Part shown: piece after piece, positions 23,684 through 32,386 of the stretch | Layout: every line of letters starts with the position of its first letter | How positions within the stretch are numbered: the stretch's first letter is position 1 | From: CAZNKU01 sp045545235 | Lineage (GTDB): Bacteria > Bacillota > Clostridia > Monoglobales > Firm-18 | Direction of reading: 5' to 3' | Length of the DNA: 37,993 nucleotides | Assembly: GCA_045545235.1 (NCBI GenBank) | Contig: JAZQAN010000014.1 | Location: 1-37,993 of the forward strand | Program-made: the position numbers and the translations under genes | Notes under the pieces: generated by a model | What the model saw: the letters and a program-made list of their open reading frames with translations, nothing else | The model's database searches: none | What the model was told of the DNA's origin: nothing

Positions 23684-23750
23684 CCAAATGCTCGTAAATC
23701 AAAGATAATAGAGAATAACAGATTAGAAATAATGTAAGGAGGATTTTTAC

Positions 23751-24830
23751 ATGTTGACAAGTAAGATGATTAAGGAGGCAGCTTTTGAAGCAGGTGCGGA
23801 TTTATGTGGTATCGCGCCGATGTCAAGGTTTGAGGGTGCTCCTGTCGAAATGGACCCAAGAAGACTGTTTCCAAATGCAAAAAGCTGTATAGGATTTGCG
23901 TTTCGTATTCCAAGAGGTGTACAAAGAGGTATTGAGGAAGGAACACAGTTTTATCCATATCCATCTATGGCATATGGTGGCTTGAATGAGGTTTACGGAC
24001 CTGCTGTGATGTATCACGTGGGTAAAGTAATCGAGGATGCAGGCTATGAAGCTGTTACATATAAAAATACAGGTGCGAGAGGCGTTGTGTCTGATATGGA
24101 CGGAAGCCCTGGAAATACAATATCACCGGAAGAACAAATAGAAGTAAGTAAGCACGCGAAGAGTAAGGCTGCACACCATAGAACAGTACAGTTTACACGC
24201 GAAGTTGGAGAGGGAAAGGTACCACCTGATATACAGTTTTCTTTTAGATTAATGGCTGTTGCTTGTGGTCTTGGTGAAATGGGATGGAGCAAGATGCTTC
24301 TTACACCTGAATTCGGTCCTCTTCAAAGAGTTGTGTTTATGTTTACCGATGCAGAGCTTGAATATGATGAGATGTATAGTGGAGAGCCACTTTGCAGACG
24401 TTGTGGTGCGTGTGTGAGAGAGTGCCCAGGAGGATGCGTTCCTCCGATTAAGCCTGAAAATGCTATAACAGTAAATTTGGCCGGCAAGGAATGTACTTGG
24501 GGCGATGTGGATATGTGGAAGTGTTATGCGTTTTATACTCATGGCGGAAGATACTATAATCCTTTTGTTCCAAAAGAGGTATTTGACAAAAACGAAAATG
24601 GTGATCTTGATATTCTTGAGGGTAAAATAGATGTTGCAACGGAAAAAGAGGTTGTAAAAACATATACCAGTCTCGAAAAATACTTCCCTAACTGGGTAGG
24701 ATACAATATGGGTAAATGTGGTGGATGTATAAGAGGATGTGTAAGTGTTCTTGAGAAAAAAGGTGGATGCATGGAAGGTAGATTTAAAAATCCGCTTAGA
24801 ACATCTAAGCCTTGGAAAATGGATAGATAA
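23751..24830 (+). CDS. QueG/reductive-dehalogenase-like Fe-S oxidoreductase A
   Basis: The first of three tandem relatives, 359 residues, and the largest. It has the N-terminal GADLCGIAPMSRFEG region, IEEGTQFYPYPS, the cobamide-domain signature CGLGEMGWSKMLLTPEFGP (about residues 172-190) and a ferredoxin-like motif CRRCGACVRECPGGC (C215, C218, C221, C225). Further cysteines at 323, 326 and 330 (CGGCIRGC) would complete a second cluster. Members (COG1600) use cobalamin and two [4Fe-4S] clusters for reductive reactions; QueG reduces epoxyqueuosine. No twin-arginine signal is present, so it is cytoplasmic and not a respiratory dehalogenase. AAGGAGG precedes the ATG. Substrate unknown. Confidence 0.8.
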   Translation: MLTSKMIKEAAFEAGADLCGIAPMSRFEGAPVEMDPRRLFPNAKSCIGFAFRIPRGVQRGIEEGTQFYPYPSMAYGGLNEVYGPAVMYHVGKVIEDAGYEAVTYKNTGARGVVSDMDGSPGNTISPEEQIEVSKHAKSKAAHHRTVQFTREVGEGKVPPDIQFSFRLMAVACGLGEMGWSKMLLTPEFGPLQRVVFMFTDAELEYDEMYSGEPLCRRCGACVRECPGGCVPPIKPENAITVNLAGKECTWGDVDMWKCYAFYTHGGRYYNPFVPKEVFDKNENGDLDILEGKIDVATEKEVVKTYTSLEKYFPNWVGYNMGKCGGCIRGCVSVLEKKGGCMEGRFKNPLRTSKPWKMDR

Positions 24831-24854
24831 TGTTTGAAAAAAGAGGTGATAAAA

Positions 24855-25760
24855 ATGGTTAATGCAGAATTTATAAAGAAAAAAGCTATTGAACTTGGTG
24901 CCACAGTATGCGGCATAGGAGATATATCTCACTTTGTAGGTGATGATCCGCAACGAAATCCGTTATCAGTACTTCCTAATGCAAAATGCATTATAGGCTT
25001 TGGTGTAAAAATACCATATGGTCTTGTAAGTGCTATGGATGATGGTACACAGTACTATAATTATGTAAATGTTGGTGTTAAATATATAGATGAAGGATTT
25101 TCTGAATTGTTTTTGTTAAAAATGGCAGCTGTAATAGAAAACGAAGGATATGATGCTTGTCTTCAAAGAAGCAATCCGGGAATGAAGGTAAAAGGCGATA
25201 AAACTACAAATCCTGAAGTAAATAGAATATATGAGTTGGAGTTTGCGGAGTCTGTTTCATTAGATAAAGCAATTCCAGATGTAATTATAGATTACGAAAA
25301 GGCGGCAGTTGTTTGCGGTTTTGGTTCCATAGGTTTGCACAATAAGATTATCGCACCTAAATACGGAACTTTTATGAGATATATGTTTATTGTAACAGAT
25401 ATGCCTTTAGAATGTGATGAACCGTTCACAGAAGATTTGTGTGACAAGTGCGGTTTGTGCACAAAAGCTTGTCCGGGTAATGCTATTGACGACAATGGTG
25501 TTGATACATGGCAGTGCAGTGTTTATTACAGAGGTGCACATAAGTCAAATCCGTTTATGACAGACGACTTCTTAAAGGATGATCCTGACAGAGAAAAAAT
25601 AATAAACGGCGAGATGAGATTTGATAAACAATCTGCAGAAGCAATATATAACAAGATTAAATTCTTGCCTAATACACATTTTGGTTATGTACCTTGCTTA
25701 TGCGGCAGAAAATGTGAAACCGTTTGTTATAGACACTTAAAGGAGGTTGGCAAAATATGA
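24855..25760 (+). CDS. QueG/reductive-dehalogenase-like Fe-S oxidoreductase B
   Basis: The second paralogue, 301 residues. It keeps the layout ATVCGIGDIS, PNAKCIIGFGVKIPYG, MDDGTQYYNY, CGFGSIGLHNKIIAPKYG, then CDKCGLCTKACPGNAI (C196, C199, C202, C206) and a terminal CLCGRKCETVC. An upstream in-frame TTG at 24834 is less likely than ATG 24855, which has AGAGGTGAT in front. It overlaps gene C by 4 nt (ATGA), so B and C are translationally coupled and may form a heteromer. It lacks the extended C-terminus of A. Confidence 0.8.
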   Translation: MVNAEFIKKKAIELGATVCGIGDISHFVGDDPQRNPLSVLPNAKCIIGFGVKIPYGLVSAMDDGTQYYNYVNVGVKYIDEGFSELFLLKMAAVIENEGYDACLQRSNPGMKVKGDKTTNPEVNRIYELEFAESVSLDKAIPDVIIDYEKAAVVCGFGSIGLHNKIIAPKYGTFMRYMFIVTDMPLECDEPFTEDLCDKCGLCTKACPGNAIDDNGVDTWQCSVYYRGAHKSNPFMTDDFLKDDPDREKIINGEMRFDKQSAEAIYNKIKFLPNTHFGYVPCLCGRKCETVCYRHLKEVGKI

Positions 25761-26734
25761 GAGAGCAGATAATAAAAACTGCAATAAAATTTGATGCAGA
25801 TATAGTGGGTTTTGCGCCTGCCGACAGGTTTGACAAAGATAGTGATATTTTTAAAATTCTTCCTACGGCAAAAACAGTAATAGGACTTGGATTCAGAGTT
25901 CTAAGAGGAAGTTACAGATGTATTGAAGAAGGTACAACATATTATCAATATACAACTAATGCTGTTGAAACAATTGAAGAAGTTGTAATTCCATATACAT
26001 TGGTTTGTGTAAGTAATGTAATTGAAGATAATGGTTTTATTGCTGTTCCTCAAAGAAGAAACCAAACAATTATGAAGGAAGAAAACAGCACTAATCCCGA
26101 AGTGGATTATACCGACATATTCAGAGGTATTACAATTGAAAATCAGATAGATTTTAAAGAATGTGCAGTAAAATGCGGTTTGGGTGAATTGGGACTATCA
26201 GGAACAATATTAAATGACGAATACGGACCATTTTTAAGATATGCATTTATAATAACAGATGCTGAGCTTGAGGCAACAGAACTTAAAGAGCCTCATTTGT
26301 GTGATAAATGCGGTAAGTGTATTGAAGAATGTCCCGGTAATGCAATCAGCAAAGATGGAAAGCTTGATAATTGGAGATGTGCAGTTTATTACAATGGTGC
26401 CAATGGCAGTAAAAATCCTTTTATGCCTCCGAATGCCTATGAGGAATTTGAAAATAGGATGGATATTATAAACGGTACTGCAAAGTTCGATATAGATGGT
26501 GCAAAAGATATATTAGATAATACATATTTCTATCCACCTGTAAAACATTTTTACAGAACGTCAATTTGTGGAAGAGCTTGTGATCGTGCATGCTATATCC
26601 ATTTGGAAGAAAAGGGTGTACTTAAGAAAAAGTTCCATACAAAGTTCCGCGAAGGCGATGATTGGAAACTTAGCACAAATCAGTATGTAACAGGAAAAAG
26701 AGAAAAAGAATGGGAATTTAGCAATAAAACCTGA
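25757..26734 (+). CDS. QueG/reductive-dehalogenase-like Fe-S oxidoreductase C
   Basis: The third paralogue, 325 residues. Segments are ADIVGFAPADRF, GFRVLRGSYRCIEEGT, CGLGELGLSGTILNDEYGP, CDKCGKCIEECPGNAI (C182, C185, C188, C192), and ICGRACDRACYIHLEEKG near residue 270. Beyond that it has an extra basic tail of about 35 residues. It shares the IEEGT-x-YYxY motif with A and the CPGNAI and CYxHL endings with B, so all three come from one family by old duplication. The ATG overlaps the stop of B, with AAAGGAGG ahead of it. Confidence 0.8.
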   Translation: MREQIIKTAIKFDADIVGFAPADRFDKDSDIFKILPTAKTVIGLGFRVLRGSYRCIEEGTTYYQYTTNAVETIEEVVIPYTLVCVSNVIEDNGFIAVPQRRNQTIMKEENSTNPEVDYTDIFRGITIENQIDFKECAVKCGLGELGLSGTILNDEYGPFLRYAFIITDAELEATELKEPHLCDKCGKCIEECPGNAISKDGKLDNWRCAVYYNGANGSKNPFMPPNAYEEFENRMDIINGTAKFDIDGAKDILDNTYFYPPVKHFYRTSICGRACDRACYIHLEEKGVLKKKFHTKFREGDDWKLSTNQYVTGKREKEWEFSNKT

Positions 26735-26785
26735 TAAAAATAAATAAAGTGTATTTTGAGATTACAGAAAAGGGGATGAGATAAA

Positions 26786-29497
26786 ATGATAAGGGAAATA
26801 CATATGGTTCATATGTCACATCACGACATAGGTTATACTGACCTGCCAAGTAATGTACTCGAAAGGCACTGCGAATGGTATGATGCAGTTCTTGATGACA
26901 TGGATGAAAGGGACAATTATCCTGAAGATGTACGATTAAGAATTACCGTAGAACAGTTTTGGTCACTTGACTATTATCTTAAACATACATCTGAACGAAA
27001 TAGAGACAGAATTAAAGAGCGTATAAAGAAAGGTGATATAGAACTTACCGCACTTTATGGTAACCTTACCACAGAACAGCTTGGACATGAGGAAATGTAC
27101 AAAGCAATGTATGATGCCACAAAGTTGGCATTGGAGTGTGGTGTGGAAATAACATCAGCTAATCACAACGATATTCCCGGAGCAGCATGGGGAATGTGTC
27201 GTTCGCTTTGTGACGCGGGTGTTAAAATTATCGCGGCTGACTTTCCAAAATACTATAATTGGGGTCACAGAGGTTTAAGATCATTTTGGGACACAAAGGG
27301 TGTTTATGGCTATGAAGGCCCGGGCGTTTGCTATTGGCGTGCTCAGGATGGCAAGAAACTTTTGCTATGGAACAGCGATGTAACAATTATGTCATCGTGG
27401 GATGAAAAATCTATAGAGGATATTTGTAAAAAACTTGAGGAATGTAATTACCCATTCGATGTTTTCAGAGTTACTGTAAAATCAGGCAATATAGATAATA
27501 CAAGATATATTACTGATTTTGCTGACAATGCTTTGAAGTGGAATGAGAAAAAAACACAGCCTCGCATTATAATGAGCACTAATGAACGTTTTAGGGATGC
27601 TCTTGAGAAAAATGCAAAAGAAAAAAATATAGTTATTCCTGAAATTAGCGGAGAAATTCATGGACAGGATTATCCTGTCGGTTCAATGAGTATGGCAGAT
27701 ATAACCTCAACTGCCAGAAAAACGCAGAACAAAATAACAGCAACAGAAAAGCTATGCGCACTTGTTTCGGATGATCAAAAGTTCAAAGATTGTTCAGACC
27801 TTATTCATGGAGTATGGACGGATTTACTTCTTGCTGATGACCATGCTTATGGATTCCAATTTCCTGCAGGTCCTGCTATGAAAGCGTCTTATTGGGAAAA
27901 GGGTGTATATGCTATGAGAGCCGAAGCAAATGCTCACGATGTGTTTGACAAAGCATTTGCAAGCATAACTGACCGTATTGCATCACAAGGAACAGGATTG
28001 CGTCTTGCAGTGTTTAATCCTTCAGGCAATAAAGGTAGTCGTGTCGTTGAAGCACCTTTAAGAGAATTTGATAACTGTGGTACAATTTTGTGTCAAAGTA
28101 ATGACGAACCCGATAAGCTTAAAGGGTATAATCTTAACGACAGACGACGTGTCAATCCAGAAACCTGCATATGGGATAAAGAAGAATTTGATCTTATAGA
28201 CATGCAGAGTGGAAAAAAGGTTCCTTACTACATTGAGGATTTGAATTGGGATGACCCAGAATATTTTGCACCTGAAAGATATGGTCTTGGAAGCGGAACT
28301 AAAAGATATGGCTTTTTTGAAGAACCGGGTGGAATGAAAAAAATATTGAGATTCATTGCCGATGATATGCCTGCATTTGGATACAGATGCTATGCTCTTG
28401 TTGAAAAATCAGAAAAAGGTTCGATTGAAAGACCAAAAGCAGCAGAATGTATTGATAATGGTATATACAAAATTGAAGTGGACAGTAAAGGTATATGCTC
28501 AATTATTGATTTGCGAAGCAATACACAACTTGTAGATAAAGAAAGCGAATACCGTATTGGTGACATTTTAGTTAGAAATGGACGCAGTAATAAAACTGAC
28601 GTAATGATGATAAAAAATATAGAAGTACGTCAAAATGAGTTGTATGGAGAAATTACTTTATTCGCTTGTATAGACGGAGCACATGAAGTTAGTGTGAGGT
28701 TTATGCTTTGGAAAGGTATTGACAAAATTGATGTTTCGGTTCATATGCTGAAAAGTGCAAAACCATTGCAAAGTATGTTTGTGGCTTTTCCTTTTATTGG
28801 AAAGGGCTTTAAGTATCAGGGTGTATTGAGTGATACTGAACCTGTAAGAAATACTGTTGCAGGAGCACATTCGGATTTTCTTACTGTTAGGGATTATGTG
28901 AGAGTGAATGAAAGTGATATTCTATGGAATACGACTGATACCGCTGTTGTAGCACTTGGTAAACTGTGGGATGGTTACATATCGCCGGCACATAGTTGCA
29001 TAATGGAAAGAGAAGATCACATTCCGCTTACTGAAAATGATTTTAATAATAGTGGACACATTTATGCAATGCTTTGTGCAAATAACTTTGGAACTAACTT
29101 TATGTGTTCTCAAACATTTGATGGAGTTTATAAGTTTTCTTTTACGAGAAAAGAAAACGGTGATAGTGTATCAGATGCTGCGTGGGGTGAATGTGAACAA
29201 AATCCGGTAGTTACTCAGTTTACTGATCGTTCAAGAGGAGATTTGCCACCTGTGGCAAGCCTTTTGGATACAGGAGCACTTCACTGTTTGGCATTGAAAA
29301 AATCGGAAGATAGAAACGGATATATTATACGACTTTGGAATCATTCTGATAAACCGGAGTTGATAAAAGTTTCTGTCAATGGACAGAACATTACAGAATT
29401 TTATTTATGTGATGCTGTTGAAAGAGTTAAAGGAAAATTCGAAAAAAATGTAATTAACCCTAAGGAAGTATTGACTTTGAAATTTGATTTGAATTAG
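26786..29497 (+). CDS. GH38-like (alpha-mannosidase-type) glycoside hydrolase
   Basis: The 903-residue protein begins with a GH38-type catalytic domain: HMSHHDIGYTD (zinc ligands H12 or H13 and D14), EQFWSLDYYL, and SANHNDIPGAAWG with D129 as candidate nucleophile and zinc ligand. Large beta domains follow (about 420-900), as usual in this clan. The HHDIGYTD form marks a divergent branch (DUF5054-like) rather than the HxDxGW of classic alpha-mannosidases, so the linkage may differ. No signal peptide is seen. AGGGGATGAG lies before the ATG. It ends the operon, 51 nt after gene C, and would release the monosaccharide that the isomerases use. Confidence 0.82.
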   Translation: MIREIHMVHMSHHDIGYTDLPSNVLERHCEWYDAVLDDMDERDNYPEDVRLRITVEQFWSLDYYLKHTSERNRDRIKERIKKGDIELTALYGNLTTEQLGHEEMYKAMYDATKLALECGVEITSANHNDIPGAAWGMCRSLCDAGVKIIAADFPKYYNWGHRGLRSFWDTKGVYGYEGPGVCYWRAQDGKKLLLWNSDVTIMSSWDEKSIEDICKKLEECNYPFDVFRVTVKSGNIDNTRYITDFADNALKWNEKKTQPRIIMSTNERFRDALEKNAKEKNIVIPEISGEIHGQDYPVGSMSMADITSTARKTQNKITATEKLCALVSDDQKFKDCSDLIHGVWTDLLLADDHAYGFQFPAGPAMKASYWEKGVYAMRAEANAHDVFDKAFASITDRIASQGTGLRLAVFNPSGNKGSRVVEAPLREFDNCGTILCQSNDEPDKLKGYNLNDRRRVNPETCIWDKEEFDLIDMQSGKKVPYYIEDLNWDDPEYFAPERYGLGSGTKRYGFFEEPGGMKKILRFIADDMPAFGYRCYALVEKSEKGSIERPKAAECIDNGIYKIEVDSKGICSIIDLRSNTQLVDKESEYRIGDILVRNGRSNKTDVMMIKNIEVRQNELYGEITLFACIDGAHEVSVRFMLWKGIDKIDVSVHMLKSAKPLQSMFVAFPFIGKGFKYQGVLSDTEPVRNTVAGAHSDFLTVRDYVRVNESDILWNTTDTAVVALGKLWDGYISPAHSCIMEREDHIPLTENDFNNSGHIYAMLCANNFGTNFMCSQTFDGVYKFSFTRKENGDSVSDAAWGECEQNPVVTQFTDRSRGDLPPVASLLDTGALHCLALKKSEDRNGYIIRLWNHSDKPELIKVSVNGQNITEFYLCDAVERVKGKFEKNVINPKEVLTLKFDLN

Positions 29498-29541
29498 ATG
29501 TTAGTTGATACACCTTGTAATTAGGAAAATAATAATTTAAT

Positions 29542-29587
29542 GGTGAGGAAAGTGGATAGTATGCATTAAAACTATCCACTGTTCACC
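29542..29587. other. Hairpin between the operon and the S-layer gene
   Basis: AGTGGATAG (29551-29559) and CTATCCACT (29572-29580) form a perfect 9-bp stem, extended outward by GGTGA/TCACC with a small bulge. No T-tract follows. It may protect or terminate the operon mRNA, or structure the leader of the next gene. No convincing promoter was found in 29498-29669, although one should exist. Confidence 0.5.
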
Positions 29588-29669
29588 GCTTACAACATTG
29601 AAAATAATTCACTTTTTTAAGAGTGTTATATTTATATATTATTCAAAATTAAAATAAGGGGAGTAAATT

Positions 29670-32369
29670 ATGAAAAATTTACACAAAATCCTATCAGCAG
29701 TATTGTGCGTAGTAATGCTTATGACAATGAGTCTTACAAGCGTAGCTGCAGCTGATAATGATATCATGTTTGACTTAAAGTCACTTGGTATCGTAGGTGG
29801 CTTTGGATTTGAGGACCACCTTGATTCAAATATTACCAGAGGCGAATTTGCACAGCTTGTGGTAAATATGATGAATCACAAAGAGATTGCAATTACAATG
29901 GAAACTGCATCATATTTTACAGATGTTGCAGATTCACCATATAAGGGTGCAATCAATCTGTTATACAAGGAGGAAATAGTTTCCGGTACAGGTAACTGCA
30001 CATTTGAACCTAACCGTAATGTACGTTATACGGAAGCTTGTAAGATGCTTGTAAAGGCTCTTGGCTATCATGTGATTGTGTCAGATACATCTCTTGACTC
30101 ATACACATTCCTTGCAGGTACAATCGGCGTTACAGACAGCGTTGATTCTTCCAAAGAGTACATCACGGTAAAAGATATGCTGATTATGGTAGACAACTGC
30201 CTTGACATCGGCAGAATGATTCCAATGTACTATAACGACAACATTGCACCATCATATATAATCGATGAGGATGACACATTCCGTAATGGTTTTGAAAGAC
30301 CAACACCTGACGGTACAATCAAGATGGAAGGTATAGTTACAGCAGATGCTTCTTCATACCTTTACACAGAACGCTCATCATTAAAGGAAAATCAACTTGA
30401 AATCTCAGGTCAGGTATTTGACTTTAACGGAGTAGCTCCACTTGGATTTGTTGGTAAGCATGTATACTTCTATGTACTTGTAAATGATGACGGCGGCTAT
30501 GGCGACGTAGTATCAATTACAGCTACAAACAAAAACACAGTAGTATCACTTAACGGTGAAGATATGGTTACATACTCAAATATGGGTATGAAATACTACA
30601 TAAGCGAAACAAAAACTACTGAAATCGATACAAACCTTTCAACAAAGTGGATATACAACGGTGTTCCCGGTTCATATTGCTTAGATGCTGTTGACTTTAA
30701 CGGTAATGTACAGCTTACAGCAATAGATAACAACGAAGACGAAATCTTTGATGTTGTAAGCGTATATGAATATGCAGATGCAATCGTTGACAGAGTAGAT
30801 ACAGAATCTAAAACTGTTGTTTACAAATCAGGCTATCTGTACAAGAACGAAAAGAACATGTGCTTGGATGAAGAGGAAGAAAATATTGAAGTTGGCTACT
30901 TCGATGCAGAAGGTAAGGCAACAAACTTCGATTCAATTCAGCCGGGTGATGTACTAAGTATTGCAAGGAGCAAAAACGGTAAGTTCTTAAGAGTGGTTAT
31001 CAGCAAAAACAACGGAACTGCATTGGCAGAAGGTAAAGATGGCGACTATGTAACACTTGGAACAACAGAATACAAAGTTCTTGGTGTAGACGCAGCATCA
31101 ATTAAGCTTGGCAGAAACTACGAATACAAAGTAAACTTTGCAAACAGACTTGTTTATGTAGATGAAGTAGTAGTTGAATCCGATTATGCTTATACATACA
31201 GATTGTCAGGTGCAACAGGACTAAATACACCAAAAATGCAGCTTATAATCCCTGCAAAGGTATCAACAAAGACAATACAGGGTGAATATGACGAAGAAAA
31301 CAACTCTGCAACATCATCAACAAATCTGTATATACAGAATGCAAACTTCCTGGTGTACAACCTTGCAAACAAGGTAACGCTTGAATACTGGGCAGTAGAT
31401 GAAAACGGAAACGAATATCTTGCAAAGGAAAAGGTAAGTGCAAATGCTGAAAACCTTGAAAAGATGATGGATCAGCCTGTAACATTTGCAGTTGATGAAA
31501 ACAACAGCATAATAAAGCTGTCACAGATAACACCGTCATCAGTAGGCGGAAGAATGACATACAACAGTTCCGAAAAGATATTTGGTAAAACAAGCGTGGT
31601 AGAACCATTCGGTCTTAGTGATAACACATATGCAGTATGTGTACCAACAAACAATGCAAGTGAAGATGATATTCTAAACTACATACAGGAACTACTAAAC
31701 AACGTAGTAACACCTGTAGATGCATATGATGTAGATGAAGATACACATATGGCAAATATGCTGGTAATAAAGACAGAAATGATTTCAGGAACAGCAGGTT
31801 CTTTGGAATCATCAAGAAACTTTTTTGGTATGGTAACAAGAGCATCTAAAGTTTATGACAAGGAAACCGATACAGAATCAATTAAGATAACAATGCTTAC
31901 AAAGGGAAATGAAAAGAGCTTTTCTGAACAGACATTTGTAGTATCACCACTAATAGCAAACTACAATGAATTTGCAAAGATAAGCAAAGGCGACCTAATT
32001 AAGTATGCACTTGATGGTTTTGACAGAATGAATGCATATGATATATTGCAGAGTTTTGAAAGCTACTTTGATGGAAGTAACGGTTATGTAAATGATGACT
32101 TTACAGTATGCGGAACAGTAACAGACATTGAATATGATGAAATATCCAATGCAAAGTTACGTTGGGCAGATGTAGTAACACTTACAAACATAGACGGAAC
32201 ATACACATATGAACTATATCACAACAGTAGTATGGCAACACAGGTATTTATATTAAATTCTGCAGACAGAAGCTCAGAATTGGGAAGCGTATCTGACATC
32301 AGATACGGCGACAGAATATTAGTGTATGCATACGGCGGCGATTCATATGCAATCGTTCTATACAGATAA
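29670..32369 (+). CDS. Secreted S-layer homology (SLH) domain protein
   Basis: The 899-residue protein has a signal peptide (MKNLHKILSAVLCVVMLMTM, cleaved near SVAAAD, about residue 29). SLH motifs follow: GIVGGFGFEDHLDSNITRGEFAQL (about 39-62, split here), FTDVADSPYKGAINLLYKEE and FEPNRNVRYTEACKMLVKALG (about 89-140), with a weaker third to about 180. SLH domains bind pyruvylated secondary wall polymer and hold proteins at the surface. The remaining 700 residues are predicted beta-rich repeats with acidic, lysine-rich composition; no enzymatic motif was seen. The ribosome binding site is AAGGGGAG. It is followed after 17 nt by another secreted protein, so the two are probably made together. 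Confidence 0.87.
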   Translation: MKNLHKILSAVLCVVMLMTMSLTSVAAADNDIMFDLKSLGIVGGFGFEDHLDSNITRGEFAQLVVNMMNHKEIAITMETASYFTDVADSPYKGAINLLYKEEIVSGTGNCTFEPNRNVRYTEACKMLVKALGYHVIVSDTSLDSYTFLAGTIGVTDSVDSSKEYITVKDMLIMVDNCLDIGRMIPMYYNDNIAPSYIIDEDDTFRNGFERPTPDGTIKMEGIVTADASSYLYTERSSLKENQLEISGQVFDFNGVAPLGFVGKHVYFYVLVNDDGGYGDVVSITATNKNTVVSLNGEDMVTYSNMGMKYYISETKTTEIDTNLSTKWIYNGVPGSYCLDAVDFNGNVQLTAIDNNEDEIFDVVSVYEYADAIVDRVDTESKTVVYKSGYLYKNEKNMCLDEEEENIEVGYFDAEGKATNFDSIQPGDVLSIARSKNGKFLRVVISKNNGTALAEGKDGDYVTLGTTEYKVLGVDAASIKLGRNYEYKVNFANRLVYVDEVVVESDYAYTYRLSGATGLNTPKMQLIIPAKVSTKTIQGEYDEENNSATSSTNLYIQNANFLVYNLANKVTLEYWAVDENGNEYLAKEKVSANAENLEKMMDQPVTFAVDENNSIIKLSQITPSSVGGRMTYNSSEKIFGKTSVVEPFGLSDNTYAVCVPTNNASEDDILNYIQELLNNVVTPVDAYDVDEDTHMANMLVIKTEMISGTAGSLESSRNFFGMVTRASKVYDKETDTESIKITMLTKGNEKSFSEQTFVVSPLIANYNEFAKISKGDLIKYALDGFDRMNAYDILQSFESYFDGSNGYVNDDFTVCGTVTDIEYDEISNAKLRWADVVTLTNIDGTYTYELYHNSSMATQVFILNSADRSSELGSVSDIRYGDRILVYAYGGDSYAIVLYR

Positions 32370-32386
32370 GGAGGGGGAAGTGAGTA

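Noticed and set aside
24249..24953. A 234-residue minus-strand open frame opposite the first Fe-S gene
   Set aside because: It is antisense to conserved cysteine motifs, rich in Phe, Thr and His, without a ribosome binding site or homologous motif.
23751..26734. Calling the three Fe-S proteins respiratory reductive dehalogenases
   Set aside because: There is no twin-arginine signal, no RdhB-type membrane anchor, and the proteins are shorter than typical RdhA; only the fold family is supported.
25757..26734. Calling any of the trio queG on the strength of queA in the same window
   Set aside because: They are 20 kb away in a differently regulated sugar operon, and three diverged copies do not fit a single tRNA-modification role.
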